Source of the DNA: Thermohalobaculum sp963700775
GTDB lineage: Bacteria > Pseudomonadota > Alphaproteobacteria > Rhodobacterales > Rhodobacteraceae
NCBI GenBank assembly: GCA_963700775.1
Contig: CAVOYU010000014.1
Coordinates: 71,001 to 135,000 of the forward strand
DNA length: 64,000 bases
Direction: 5' to 3'
Numbering within the stretch: the stretch's first letter is position 1; each line of letters starts with the position of its first letter. The notes under the pieces are model-generated. The model ran no database searches. It was given only the letters and a program-made list of their open reading frames with translations, and was not told the DNA's origin. Positions 7,716 to 16,586 of the stretch are shown here, piece by piece. Made by a program: the position numbers and the translations under genes.

Positions 7716-10358
7716 TCAGAGCGTGCGCTCGACCTCCTCGCGCTCGAAGATCTCGATCACGTCGTCGTCGCGGATGTCGTCGTAGTTCTCGAAGGCCATG
7801 CCGCATTCCTGGCCGGCATTGACCTCCTTCACCTCGTCCTTGAAGCGCTTCAGGGTCTTCAGCTTGCCCTCGTGGATCACCACGTTGTCGCGCAGCAGGC
7901 GGACGCCGGCCGAACGCCGCGCGATGCCCTCGGTGACCTCGCAGCCGGCGACCTTGCCGACGCCCGAGACCTTGAACACCTGCTTGATCCGGGCGTAGCC
8001 GATGAAGTGCTCCTTGACCTCGGGGGACAGCAGCCCCTCGAGCGCCTTCTTCACGTCGTCGACCAGGTCGTAGATGATCGAGTAGTAGCGGATCTCGACG
8101 CCCTTCTGGTTCGCCGCCTCGCGCGCCGGGGCGTTGGCGCGGACGTTGAAGCCGATGATCGGGGCGCGGGACGCCTCGGCCAGCGTCACGTCGGACTCGG
8201 TGATGGCGCCGACGCCCGAATGCAGCACCCGGACGCTGACCTCCTCGTTGCCGACCTTCTCCAATGCCTGGACGATGGCCTCGGCCGAGCCCTGCACGTC
8301 GGCCTTGACCAGGATCGGCAGCTCCTTGGTGTCGACGCCGGCCTTGGCCTGGGCCAGAAGCTGGTCGAGCGTCGCCCGGGCGCCCTTGGCGGCCTGCGTC
8401 TCGCGCGCCTTGCGCTGGCGGTAGGAGGCGATCTCGCGCGCCTTGGCCTCGTCCTCGACCGCATTCAGGGTGTCGCCGGCCTCGGGCGTGCCCTGCAGGC
8501 CCAGCACCTCGACCGGGATTGCGGGGCCCGCGGTCTCGACCCGGTTGCCCTGATCGTCCATCAGCGCCCGCACGCGCCCCCACTGCTCGCCGACCACGAA
8601 GATGTCGCCCTGCTTCAGGGTGCCGCGCTGGATCAGCACGGTCGCCACCGGGCCGCGGCCGACATCGAGCTTGGCCTCGATCACCGCGCCCTCGGCGGGC
8701 CGGTTCGGGTTCGCGGTCAGCTCCATGACCTCGGATTGCAGCAGGATCGCCTCGAGCAGCTTGTCGAGACCGGCGCCGGTCTTGGCCGAGCACTCCACGG
8801 TCAGCACGTCGCCGCCCATCTCCTCGACCACCACCTCGTGCTGGAGCAGCTGGGTCCGCACCTTCTGCGCATCGGCGCCGGGTCGGTCGATCTTGTTGAT
8901 CGCCACGATCATCGGCACCTTGGCCGCCCTGGCATGGTTGATCGCCTCGACGGTCTGCGGCATGACCGAGTCGTCCGCCGCCACCACCAGGATGACGATG
9001 TCGGTGACATGGGCGCCGCGGGCGCGCATCGAGGTGAAGGCCGCGTGGCCGGGCGTATCCAGGAAGGTGATCTTGTGGCCGCCGTCGGTGGTGACCTGGT
9101 AGGCGCCGATATGCTGGGTGATGCCGCCGGCCTCGCCCGCGACCACGTCGGTCTTGCGCAGCGCGTCGAGCAGCGACGTCTTGCCGTGATCGACGTGCCC
9201 CATGATGGTCACCACGGGCGCGCGCGGCGCGAGGTCCTCGTCGCTGTCCTTCGCGGTCTCGATCACGCTCTCGACATCCGCCTCCGAGACGCGCACCGGC
9301 TTGTGGCCGAACTCGCCGACGATCAGCTCGGCGGTGTCGGCGTCGATCGACTGGTTCTGGGTCGCCATGATGTCGTTTTTCATCAGTGCCTTGATAACGT
9401 CGGCGACACGCTCGGCCATGCGGTTGGCGAGCTCCTGGACGGTGATCGCGTCGGGGATGCGGACATCGCGCACGACCTTCTCGCGCTCGACCGGGCCGCC
9501 CATCAGCTTGCGCTTCTCGCGCTCCTGGCGGCGGCGCATGGCGGCCAGCGAGCGCTGCCGCCCGCCCTCGTCGTCGCCGAGCTTGGAGATGGTCAGCTTG
9601 CCCGTCCGGCGCCGGTCGTCGGCGGCGCGGGCGCGCGAGGGAGCCGGCTTCTTCGGTGCGCCGGGGCGGCCGCGGGCGGGGCCGCGGTCTTCTTCCTCCT
9701 CGGGGGCGGTGCGCGGCGGCACCGACCGCAGTGCCGGGCGCTCGTCGCGGGGCACCACCGGCTCGGCGGGGGGGCCGGCGTCCGGTTCGGGTTGCGTCGC
9801 CTCGGCCGGGGCCTCGCGCCCGGCCTTGGCGGCCTGGCGTTTCTGACGCTCGGCCTCGCGTGCGGCCTCCTCCTCGGCCACGCGGCGCTCCGCCTCCTCG
9901 ATCTTGCGGCGGGCGTCCTCCTCGGCCTTGCGAAGGGCTTCCTCCTCGGCGCGGCGCTTCGCCTCCTCGGCTTCGCGCTGGCGCCGGACCTCCTCGTCCT
10001 TCTTGGCCTGCTTCAGGGCGTCGAGCCGGCGGGCGTACTCCTCGTTGGAGAGCGAACGCAGCATGGCGCCGCCGCGGGCGTCGCGGGGCTTGGTATCCTT
10101 CTTCGGCGCGGCCTCGGCCGCCGGCTGCGACGGGGCGGAAGGCGCCGGCTTCGGCTTCGCGGTCAGTGTCGCCGCGGTCACCGCAGGCTTCGCAGCCCCG
10201 TCAGGGGCGGTCAGGACGCGCTTGCGCTTCTTCTCGACGACCACGGCCTTCGAGCGGCCATGGCTGAAGCTCTGGCGCACGGAGCTCCGCCCGCCAGTGG
10301 CCCGTCCGCCCGGGCCTCGTCCGCCAACCTTGCCGTCGCCGCTGTTCGTATCGCTCAT
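7716..10358 (-). CDS. infB: translation initiation factor IF-2
   Basis: The 880-residue protein is full length for an alphaproteobacterial IF-2. The N-terminus is low-complexity, with a charged coiled-coil stretch rich in Glu, Arg and Ala (about residues 95-185), then an IF2N-type segment. The GTPase domain has GHVDHGKTS near 385, DTPGHAAF near 433 and NKIDRPG near 487. Domains II to IV follow, ending ECGMAFENYDDIRDDDVIE. IF-2 brings fMet-tRNA to the 30S subunit and promotes subunit joining. The start overlaps the ylxR stop by one base (TGATG), so the two are probably coupled. It is the last gene of its operon, with a terminator just downstream. Many antisense open frames here are composition artefacts. 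Confidence 0.98.
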   Translation of the reverse strand: MSDTNSGDGKVGGRGPGGRATGGRSSVRQSFSHGRSKAVVVEKKRKRVLTAPDGAAKPAVTAATLTAKPKPAPSAPSQPAAEAAPKKDTKPRDARGGAMLRSLSNEEYARRLDALKQAKKDEEVRRQREAEEAKRRAEEEALRKAEEDARRKIEEAERRVAEEEAAREAERQKRQAAKAGREAPAEATQPEPDAGPPAEPVVPRDERPALRSVPPRTAPEEEEDRGPARGRPGAPKKPAPSRARAADDRRRTGKLTISKLGDDEGGRQRSLAAMRRRQEREKRKLMGGPVEREKVVRDVRIPDAITVQELANRMAERVADVIKALMKNDIMATQNQSIDADTAELIVGEFGHKPVRVSEADVESVIETAKDSDEDLAPRAPVVTIMGHVDHGKTSLLDALRKTDVVAGEAGGITQHIGAYQVTTDGGHKITFLDTPGHAAFTSMRARGAHVTDIVILVVAADDSVMPQTVEAINHARAAKVPMIVAINKIDRPGADAQKVRTQLLQHEVVVEEMGGDVLTVECSAKTGAGLDKLLEAILLQSEVMELTANPNRPAEGAVIEAKLDVGRGPVATVLIQRGTLKQGDIFVVGEQWGRVRALMDDQGNRVETAGPAIPVEVLGLQGTPEAGDTLNAVEDEAKAREIASYRQRKARETQAAKGARATLDQLLAQAKAGVDTKELPILVKADVQGSAEAIVQALEKVGNEEVSVRVLHSGVGAITESDVTLAEASRAPIIGFNVRANAPAREAANQKGVEIRYYSIIYDLVDDVKKALEGLLSPEVKEHFIGYARIKQVFKVSGVGKVAGCEVTEGIARRSAGVRLLRDNVVIHEGKLKTLKRFKDEVKEVNAGQECGMAFENYDDIRDDDVIEIFEREEVERTL

Positions 10359-11038
10359 CAGTCATCCTGTCCGGGGGTCGCATCACCCCGTTGCCTTGCA
10401 TCACCCGGCAGCGCCGAATTGCGCCGCGAGCCGTCCGTTTCCGTCGCAGCGGATCGCAGCCCTTCGAGCCGTGCCGCCTCTCCGATCGCGCGATCCGCGA
10501 AGCCGCCCCGGTCGAGCGCGGCATGTATCGCAAAATCGCGGCCAAAAGCCAAACCCAATTCCGCCGCGTCCAGAACCGCGATCACCGGCGTCTCGCCAGC
10601 GAGCCGCGCGAGCTTGCCGCGGCCGTCCGCGGCACCGTCGCGAGCTTCGACCAGCACCCCGGCGGCGCCCTCGCGAAGCCTTGCCCGGACCTTCTCGAAG
10701 CCGGTCACCGCCTGGCCCGCCTTGCGGGCCAGTCCGATCAGCTCGACCAGCCGGCGCACCAGCAGCGCCTCAAGCCGGTCGGCGAGGTCGGCCGGTGCCG
10801 CCGCCTGAGTCCGGAAGGCGCGCGAGAACAGCTTCTTCGCCACCGCCCGGTCGACCAGCGCGCGCTCGGCCGCAAGCCAGGCGCCGCGTCCGGGCAACCG
10901 CCCCGCCAGATCCGGGACGACTTCGCCGCCAGGCCCGAGCACGAAGCGGATCAGCCTTCCGGCCGCTCCGCTCTCGCCGGTCGCGATACAGCGCCGCTCG
11001 GGTTCGGCTCGGGATCTGGCCTGGCCGCCCCGGGTCAT
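10358..11038 (-). CDS. ylxR: YlxR (DUF448)-L7Ae-like RNA-binding fusion protein
   Basis: The 226-residue protein begins with a DUF448/YlxR domain: RCIATGESGAAGRLIRFVLG, then LPGRGAWLA, with KKLFSRAF near residue 90. The second half, from about residue 105 (RRLVELIGLARKAGQAVTGF), resembles L7Ae/L30e-type RNA-binding domains. This fusion is usual in Alphaproteobacteria. It lies between nusA (16 bases) and infB (one-base overlap). The biochemical role is not well defined; the family is linked to nucleic-acid binding and regulation near the transcription-translation interface. Confidence 0.9.
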   Translation of the reverse strand: MTRGGQARSRAEPERRCIATGESGAAGRLIRFVLGPGGEVVPDLAGRLPGRGAWLAAERALVDRAVAKKLFSRAFRTQAAAPADLADRLEALLVRRLVELIGLARKAGQAVTGFEKVRARLREGAAGVLVEARDGAADGRGKLARLAGETPVIAVLDAAELGLAFGRDFAIHAALDRGGFADRAIGEAARLEGLRSAATETDGSRRNSALPGDARQRGDATPGQDD

Positions 11039-11054
11039 ACGCTAACGGGCGGGC

Positions 11055-12728
11055 TTACGCCAGCCCGGCCTCCTGCATCGGCTTGCCGTCGCCGCCTTCA
11101 GCGCCTTCGCTGCCAGCTTCGCCGTCAGTCTCTTCGCCGTCCTCACTGCCGTCCCCGGCCGCTTCGCCCGCGGCTTCGAGGACCGAGGCGTCGACGATGC
11201 CGAGCGCGACGCGGGCCCGCATCACCAGGTACTGGGCCTCCTCGAGGCTGATATCGAAGCGCTCGAGGATACCGTCGTCCTTCACCCGCTTGCCCTCGAT
11301 CACGGTGTACCCGCCGGCCAGCTCCCAGTCGGCGCACTTGGCGAATTCGTCGAGCGTGGTGATGCCCTCCTTCGCCAGCGCCAGCACCATCTGCGGCGTC
11401 AGGCCCTCGAAGCCGATCAGGGCGTCCTCGGCGCCGAGCTCGCGGGCCTCGGCCAGCGCCTTCTGGTTCTGCTCCTCGAGGCTCTCGCGGGCGCGGGCCT
11501 GCAGTTCCTCGGCGGTGTCCTCGTCGAAGCCGTCGATCGCGGTCAGCTCGTCCGACTCCACATAGGCGACCTCCTCGAGCGAGGTGAAACCCTCGGAGAC
11601 CAGCAGCTGTGCGACCATCTCGTCGACGTTCAGGTTCTCCATGAACATCTGGCTGCGCTCGTTGAACTCCTGCTGGCGACGCTCGGACTCTTCCGCCTCG
11701 GTCATGATGTCGATGTCCCAGCCGGTGAGCTGCGAGGCGAGCCGCACGTTCTGGCCGCGCCGGCCGATCGCCTGGGAGAGCTGCTCGTCGGGAACCACCA
11801 CCTCGATGCGCCGGGCGTCGTCGTCCATCACCACCTTGGTGACCTCGGCCGGCTGAAGGGCGTTGACGATGAAGGTGGCGGCGTCGTCGTTCCAGGGGAT
11901 GATGTCGATCTTCTCGCCCTGGAGCTCGTTCACCACCGCCTGCACGCGGGAGCCTCTCATGCCGACGCAGGCGCCGACCGGGTCGATCGAGTTGTCGTAG
12001 GAGATCACGCCGATCTTGGCGCGCGAGCCGGGGTCGCGGGCGACCGCCTTGACCTCGATGATGCCGTCATAGATCTCGGGCACCTCCATGGCGAAGAGCT
12101 TGGCCATGAATTCGGGGGCGGTGCGCGAGAGGAAGATCTGCGGGCCGCGGGTCTCGGTGCGGACGTCGCGGACATAGGCGCGCACCCGGTCGCCGACCCG
12201 GTAGGTCTCGCGCGGGATCAGCTGGTCGCGGCGGATCACCGCCTCGGCGCGGCCGAGATCGACGATCACGTTGCCGTACTCCACGCGCTTCACTAGGCCG
12301 TTGACGATCTCGCCGACCCGGTCCTTGTACTCCTCGTACTGGCGCTCGCGCTCGGCCTCGCGGACCTTCTGCACGATCACCTGCTTGGCGGTCTGGGCGG
12401 CGATCCGGCCGAAGTCCATCGCCGGCAGCGGCTCGGTGATGAAGTCACCGACCTGCGCCTCCGGGTTCCTCAGCCGGGCCTCGGCGAGGCTGATCTGGGT
12501 GAAGTGGTTCTCGACCTCCTCGACCACCTCCATGGCGCGGCTCATGGCGATCTCGCCGGACTTGCGGTCGATGAAGGCGCGGATGTCGTACTCGGCGCCG
12601 TAGCGCGAGCGCGCCGCCTTGCCGAGGCTGTCCTCCATCGCCTCGAGCACGAGGTCGCGCTCGATCAGTTTCTCGCGGGCGACCGCGTCGGCGATCTGCA
12701 GCAACTCCAGTCGGTTTGCACTGACCAT
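11055..12728 (-). CDS. nusA: transcription termination/antitermination protein NusA
   Basis: The 557-residue protein has an RNA-polymerase-binding N-terminal domain (MVSANRLELLQIADAVAREK). An S1 domain lies around residues 130-200 and two KH domains around 220-350 (AIGRRGQNVRLASQLTGWDI). Two C-terminal helix-hairpin-helix acidic repeats follow, and the tail is acidic and low-complexity. It modulates pausing, termination and antitermination. I chose ATG 12728, with AAGGA upstream; longer upstream reading is not conserved. Only one base separates it from the rimP stop, so coupling is likely. This is the standard rimP-nusA arrangement. Confidence 0.98.
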   Translation of the reverse strand: MVSANRLELLQIADAVAREKLIERDLVLEAMEDSLGKAARSRYGAEYDIRAFIDRKSGEIAMSRAMEVVEEVENHFTQISLAEARLRNPEAQVGDFITEPLPAMDFGRIAAQTAKQVIVQKVREAERERQYEEYKDRVGEIVNGLVKRVEYGNVIVDLGRAEAVIRRDQLIPRETYRVGDRVRAYVRDVRTETRGPQIFLSRTAPEFMAKLFAMEVPEIYDGIIEVKAVARDPGSRAKIGVISYDNSIDPVGACVGMRGSRVQAVVNELQGEKIDIIPWNDDAATFIVNALQPAEVTKVVMDDDARRIEVVVPDEQLSQAIGRRGQNVRLASQLTGWDIDIMTEAEESERRQQEFNERSQMFMENLNVDEMVAQLLVSEGFTSLEEVAYVESDELTAIDGFDEDTAEELQARARESLEEQNQKALAEARELGAEDALIGFEGLTPQMVLALAKEGITTLDEFAKCADWELAGGYTVIEGKRVKDDGILERFDISLEEAQYLVMRARVALGIVDASVLEAAGEAAGDGSEDGEETDGEAGSEGAEGGDGKPMQEAGLA

Positions 12729-12729
12729 T

Positions 12730-13365
12730 TCAGGCGTCCTTTTCCAGTGCGGGGAGCTCGGTCTCCCCGTCGGTGTCCTCATCCTCGGTCTCGATCTCGT
12801 CGAACGCGGTCTCGTCGAAGGCATGCTTGCGCGCCTTCAGCGATTCCCTGACCAGCTCGTCCGTCAGCACCAGCTTGGCATCCGCGAGCCAGTCGAAGGC
12901 GAGGCCGATGGTGCCTTCCTCGACCTCGATCAGCACCTCGCCGCCCTCGGTCCCGGCCAGGATGCCCTTGAAGCGCTTGCGGCCGTCGATCATCTCGACG
13001 GTCTCGATCCGGGCCTCGTAGCCCTCCCAGCGGTCGAAATCCTCGATCCGCGTCAGCGGCCTGTCGATGCCTGGCGACGAGACCTCGAGGGTGAATTCGC
13101 GATCGATCGGATCCTCGACGTCCAGCACCGCCGAGATCGCCCGCGAAAGCCTGACGCAGTCCTCGACCTCCATGCTGCCGTCGGCACGCTCGGCCATGAT
13201 CTGCAGCGTGATCCGCTTGCCGCCCATGAGCCGGAGCCGGACCAGGCGGAACCCCATGCCCTCGACCGTGGGCGCGACGATCCCGGCAAGGCGCCGGTCC
13301 ATCGGCGTCTTGGCGACCAGGTCGGTCACGGGCGTGGTCGCATGATCGGTCGCGGAATCCGTCAT
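12730..13365 (-). CDS. rimP: ribosome maturation factor RimP
   Basis: The 211-residue protein contains the two RimP domains. Visible blocks are GMGFRLVRLRLMGGKRITLQ, then MEVEDCVRLSRAISAVLD and LEVSSPGIDRPLTRIEDFDR near residues 90-112. RimP helps 30S assembly. The C-terminus after about residue 185 is very acidic. The ATG has GGAGGG about 12 bases upstream. It is the first gene of the rimP-nusA-ylxR-infB operon. A terminator-like hairpin lies only 35 bases upstream of the start, so transcription into the operon may be attenuated (see findings). Confidence 0.96.
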   Translation of the reverse strand: MTDSATDHATTPVTDLVAKTPMDRRLAGIVAPTVEGMGFRLVRLRLMGGKRITLQIMAERADGSMEVEDCVRLSRAISAVLDVEDPIDREFTLEVSSPGIDRPLTRIEDFDRWEGYEARIETVEMIDGRKRFKGILAGTEGGEVLIEVEEGTIGLAFDWLADAKLVLTDELVRESLKARKHAFDETAFDEIETEDEDTDGETELPALEKDA

Positions 13366-13399
13366 CAGGCGGAACGCTCCCTCCGGGGCTGCGAATCAA

Positions 13400-13420
13400 A
13401 AACGGGCCTCGCGGCCCGCC
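13400..13420 (-). terminator. hairpin plus T-run just upstream of rimP
   Basis: On the minus strand CGGGCC, GCGA, GGCCCG is followed directly by TTTTT. It is 105 bases after the cfa stop and 35 bases before the rimP ATG. It can terminate the cfa transcript, or act as an attenuator in the rimP leader. The position leaves almost no room for a rimP promoter downstream. Confidence 0.65.
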
Positions 13421-13524
13421 TCGTTACCTCCGGTGGGGGTCTCGCCGGTCTTGCGAGGCCGCCGCGATGTTGAGCCCCATATAAGGCCGAGTCGCTGCGG
13501 TAGCAAGCCCAAACGGGCGATGCG

Positions 13525-14760
13525 TCAGGATACGGTTCCGGCCTCGGCGCCGGCGAGCCTCAGGGTCTCGTCGGCGAGGTAGTTCCGGCTGAGCGGCACC
13601 ACGTCGCGGGCATGGCCGAGCTGGAGCTGCATGACGGCCAGGTTGCCGGTCTCGAAGGCGCTCTCGAAGCCGGTCAGGTAAAGCTCCCACATCCGGCAGA
13701 AGCGCTCGTCGTACATCGCCCGGGCCTCGTCGCGCCGGGCCATGAAGCGGTCGTACCAGTGCCGGAGCGTAAAGGCGTAGTGCTTGCGCCAGACCTCGAA
13801 GTCGAGCAGCCACAGGCGGCTGCCCTCGACCGCCGCCAGGGTCTCGGAGGCGGAAGGGACGTAACCGCCGGGGAAGATGTACTTCTGCGTGAAGGGGTCG
13901 GTGTGGCTGCGGCTCCGGGTGGTCATGATCGAGTGGATCAGCGCCACCCCGTCCGGCTTCAGCAGGCGCGAGACGGTGCGGAAATAGGTGTCGAACTGGC
14001 CCGCGCCCACATGCTCCATCATGCCGACCGAGACGATGCGGTCGAACGCGCCCTCGACCTTGCGGTAGTCGAGGAGCTCGAAGCGCACCCGGTCGGCGAC
14101 GCCCGCCGCCGCCGCCCGCTCGCGGGCGAGGCGGAGCTGCTCCTCGGCGAGGGTGACGCCGAGGACCTCGACGCCCGAGGTCTTCGCCAGATAGATCGCC
14201 ATCCCGCCCCAGCCGCAGCCGATGTCGAGCACCCGCTGGCCGCGACGGAGCATGAGCTTCGCGGCGATGTGGCGCTTCTTGGCGATCTGGGCGTCGTCGA
14301 TGCTCTCGTCGCCGCGCGGGAAGTAGCCGCAGGAGTACTGCATGTCGGCATCGAGGAAGAGCCGGTAGAGATCGTTGCCGATGTCGTAGTGATGCGCCGC
14401 GTTGTGCCGGGCGCGGATCGGGTTGTTGCGGGCCGCGAACTGGCGCACCAGCCGCAGCGAGCGGCGCCACCCGGCCTCGGCGGCGCTGCGCCGGCGCCGG
14501 GCCTTGTTGACCTGGTAGAGCTGCATCAGGTCGCGCAGCCCGCCTCTGGTGAATTCGAGCCCGCCGTCCATATAGGCCTCGGCGAAGGCGAGGCGGGGGC
14601 TCAGGATCAGCTTGCGGTCCAGCGCCGGGTCGATGACGCGGATGGCGATGTCCGGGCCCGGCCCCTCGCCGCCGAAGGTCCGGCTGGCGCCGTCCGGACC
14701 GGTGACGGTCATGGTGCCGTGCCGGACCATGCGGGAGAGGAAATAGGACAGGACGCGCAT
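13525..14760 (-). CDS. cfa: cyclopropane-fatty-acyl-phospholipid synthase
   Basis: The 411-residue protein is a CFA synthase/mycolic acid methyltransferase. The N-terminal lipid-binding region is followed by HHYDIGNDLYRLFLDADMQY near residue 120, QYSCGYFPRG, the SAM site VLDIGCGWGG near 178, and SVGMMEHVG near 240. It transfers a methylene group from SAM to cis double bonds of membrane phospholipids. The C-terminal block RHWYDRFMARRDE is also typical. ATG 14760 is used. The neighbour upstream on the same strand is an SDR gene 52 bases away, and no functional link is evident. Confidence 0.95.
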   Translation of the reverse strand: MRVLSYFLSRMVRHGTMTVTGPDGASRTFGGEGPGPDIAIRVIDPALDRKLILSPRLAFAEAYMDGGLEFTRGGLRDLMQLYQVNKARRRRSAAEAGWRRSLRLVRQFAARNNPIRARHNAAHHYDIGNDLYRLFLDADMQYSCGYFPRGDESIDDAQIAKKRHIAAKLMLRRGQRVLDIGCGWGGMAIYLAKTSGVEVLGVTLAEEQLRLARERAAAAGVADRVRFELLDYRKVEGAFDRIVSVGMMEHVGAGQFDTYFRTVSRLLKPDGVALIHSIMTTRSRSHTDPFTQKYIFPGGYVPSASETLAAVEGSRLWLLDFEVWRKHYAFTLRHWYDRFMARRDEARAMYDERFCRMWELYLTGFESAFETGNLAVMQLQLGHARDVVPLSRNYLADETLRLAGAEAGTVS

Positions 14761-14812
14761 CTCGGATCACCTTGCGGGTTTCAGCGGCTTTTGCGCCGGG
14801 CCGATGCCCGCG

Positions 14813-15547
14813 TCAACCTGCCGTCAACCCGCCATCGACCACGAACTCCGATCCGGTGACGAAGCCGGCCGCCGGAGAAAGCAGGTGGACGACGCTGGCC
14901 GCGATTTCCTCGGGGCGGGCGAGGCGGCGGATGGGGATCGCGGCCGCCATCTTGTCGCGCGCCCGCGCCGGGTCGCGGGCGGAGCCCGCGATCTGCTCTA
15001 CCATGGCACCCTCGACGAAGGCCGGATGCACCGAGTTGCAGCGGATCGGCGGGTCGAGCCGGGCGCCGTGCAGCGCGACCGACTTGGTCAGCAGGCGCAC
15101 GGCGCCCTTGGAGGCGTTGTAGGCGGCGAGGTTGGCGCCGCCGACCAGCCCCGAGACCGAGGAGAGGTTGACGATCGAGGCCGCGCGGCTGCGCTTCAGC
15201 AGCGGCCAGGCCGCCTTGCAGCCGAGGAAGACGCCGTCCGCGTTGACCGCCATCACCCGGCGCCAGTCGGCGAGGCTGGTATCCTCGATCGAACCGAGGA
15301 TCGCGATGCCTGCATTGCTGACCAGCCCGTCGAGCCGGCCGTGGCGTGCCTCGACCTCGGCGCCCACCCGCGCCCAGTCCGCCTCGGAAGTCACATCATG
15401 GGCGAGGTCGATGCCTTCGCCAGCCCTGAGATCGGTCCTCACCGCTGTCCCGCCCGCGGCGCCTATGGCCGCGGCCGTCGCCCGGCCGATTGTCCCGCCG
15501 GCACCGGTGATCAGGACGACGTGGCCGCTCAGCGCCCCGGCCGTCAC
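14813..15547 (-). CDS. short-chain dehydrogenase/reductase (SDR)
   Basis: The 244-residue classical SDR has a nucleotide-binding motif near the start (LITGAGGTIG, residues 12-21), an SNAG block near 87 and the catalytic Ser of NLSSVSG near 128. The Tyr/Lys pair is YNASK near 142-146, and the C-terminal VTGSEFVVDGG is typical. It is probably an NAD(P)-dependent oxidoreductase; the substrate cannot be read from sequence. The start is a GTG that overlaps the LysR stop (GTGA), so regulator and enzyme form one transcript, and the SDR may be controlled by that regulator. Confidence 0.9.
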   Translation of the reverse strand: MTAGALSGHVVLITGAGGTIGRATAAAIGAAGGTAVRTDLRAGEGIDLAHDVTSEADWARVGAEVEARHGRLDGLVSNAGIAILGSIEDTSLADWRRVMAVNADGVFLGCKAAWPLLKRSRAASIVNLSSVSGLVGGANLAAYNASKGAVRLLTKSVALHGARLDPPIRCNSVHPAFVEGAMVEQIAGSARDPARARDKMAAAIPIRRLARPEEIAASVVHLLSPAAGFVTGSEFVVDGGLTAG

Positions 15548-16455
15548 GCGGCGCCCCGCACCCGGGCGCCGGAGCCGTAGCTCTCGGCGATCCGCTCGGC
15601 CAGTTCGCGGGCGGCGGCGGACGGCTCGGCGCCGAACCGCAGTCCGATCCGGCAGCTTCCCATCGCGGGCAACCCCTCGGCCGCGCGGAGCTGCACCAGG
15701 CCCGGGTCGATCATGCTGCGCGGCAGCGGCGCAACCGCGAGATCGGCCCCGATGGCCGCCTTCTGGGCCTCGTAGTACTCGGAGACATAGGCAACCCGGT
15801 AGGGAATGCCGGCGCCCTCCAGCGCCTCGACCGCATCGCGGCGCCAGGCGCAGCCGGCCGCGGCGACGGCCAGAGGCAGCGGCCGCTCGCGCCAGGCGCG
15901 GCCGCCGCTGCGCCCGACCCAGACCAGGGGCTCGTCATGCAGCACCCTGTCGGTGCCGCGCCAGGGCACGTCGCCGCCCGGGGTAAGTACGGCGAAATCC
16001 AGTTCGCCCCGCTCGATCCGGGCCGCCAGATCGGAATCGAGTCCCATCACCACATCGACGGTCACGCGCGGGTGCGACCGCGCGAAGGCGGCCAGCACTT
16101 CGGAAAGGCGGATGCCGCCGAAGTCGTCGATGATGCCGGCGCGGACGACGCCCGAAAGCTCCGGCGCGCGGAACGCGTCGAGCGCCTGGCGGTGCAGATC
16201 GACCAGGCGCCGGGCATAGCCGAGCAGGCGCTCGCCGTCGCCATTGAGCTCCATGCCCTGGCGCGAGCGCTCGAACAGCGGACGGCCCAGCGTCTCCTCC
16301 AGCTTCTTGACCTGCATCGAGATTGCCCCGGGCGAGCGCGCCACGCGCATCGCCGCGGCGGTGACGGATCCGGTCTCGGCAATCGCCACCAGGGTTTTCA
16401 TCACGTCGATGTCGAGTGTCGCCCCCGGAGCGGGCGGATAGGTTGAGTCCTTCAT
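15544..16455 (-). CDS. LysR-family transcriptional regulator
   Basis: The 303-residue protein has the N-terminal winged helix-turn-helix of LysR regulators (LVAIAETGSVTAAAMRVARS, then PGAISMQVKKLEETLGRPLF). A periplasmic-binding-protein-like effector domain begins near residue 100. I chose ATG 16455 (MKDSTYPPAPGATLDIDVMK), because a longer upstream frame carries no family residues. It is divergent from the DUF1127 gene and overlaps the SDR gene. An inverted repeat at 16481-16499 in the shared promoter is a candidate operator. The effector is unknown. Confidence 0.93.
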   Translation of the reverse strand: MKDSTYPPAPGATLDIDVMKTLVAIAETGSVTAAAMRVARSPGAISMQVKKLEETLGRPLFERSRQGMELNGDGERLLGYARRLVDLHRQALDAFRAPELSGVVRAGIIDDFGGIRLSEVLAAFARSHPRVTVDVVMGLDSDLAARIERGELDFAVLTPGGDVPWRGTDRVLHDEPLVWVGRSGGRAWRERPLPLAVAAAGCAWRRDAVEALEGAGIPYRVAYVSEYYEAQKAAIGADLAVAPLPRSMIDPGLVQLRAAEGLPAMGSCRIGLRFGAEPSAAARELAERIAESYGSGARVRGAA

Positions 16456-16480
16456 CGAACAACGTTCATCAGACCTAAAT

Positions 16481-16499
16481 GAAATCGTCAATTGATTTC
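16481..16499. promoter_or_regulatory. candidate LysR operator between lysR and the DUF1127 gene
   Basis: Arms GAAATC (16481-16486) and GATTTC (16494-16499) flank GTCAATT, with TCAATTGA as an inner palindrome. The repeat lies 26 bases upstream of the LysR start in the 131-base divergent gap, where LysR proteins normally bind for autoregulation. Confidence 0.55.
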
Positions 16500-16586
16500 G
16501 ATTTACTGAACCGGCGCCGACGCCATAATCACCGTCAAGCACCCCAGTGCCTCTTGCACCGCGATGGACCAGGAAAGGAGACCGCC

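Noticed and set aside
7509..10808. Very long open frame on the plus strand opposite infB (about 1100 codons)
   Set aside because: It is an antisense artefact of high GC codon usage. The encoded sequence is Leu/Arg/Asp/Gly-rich and has no domain, while infB on the other strand is unambiguous.
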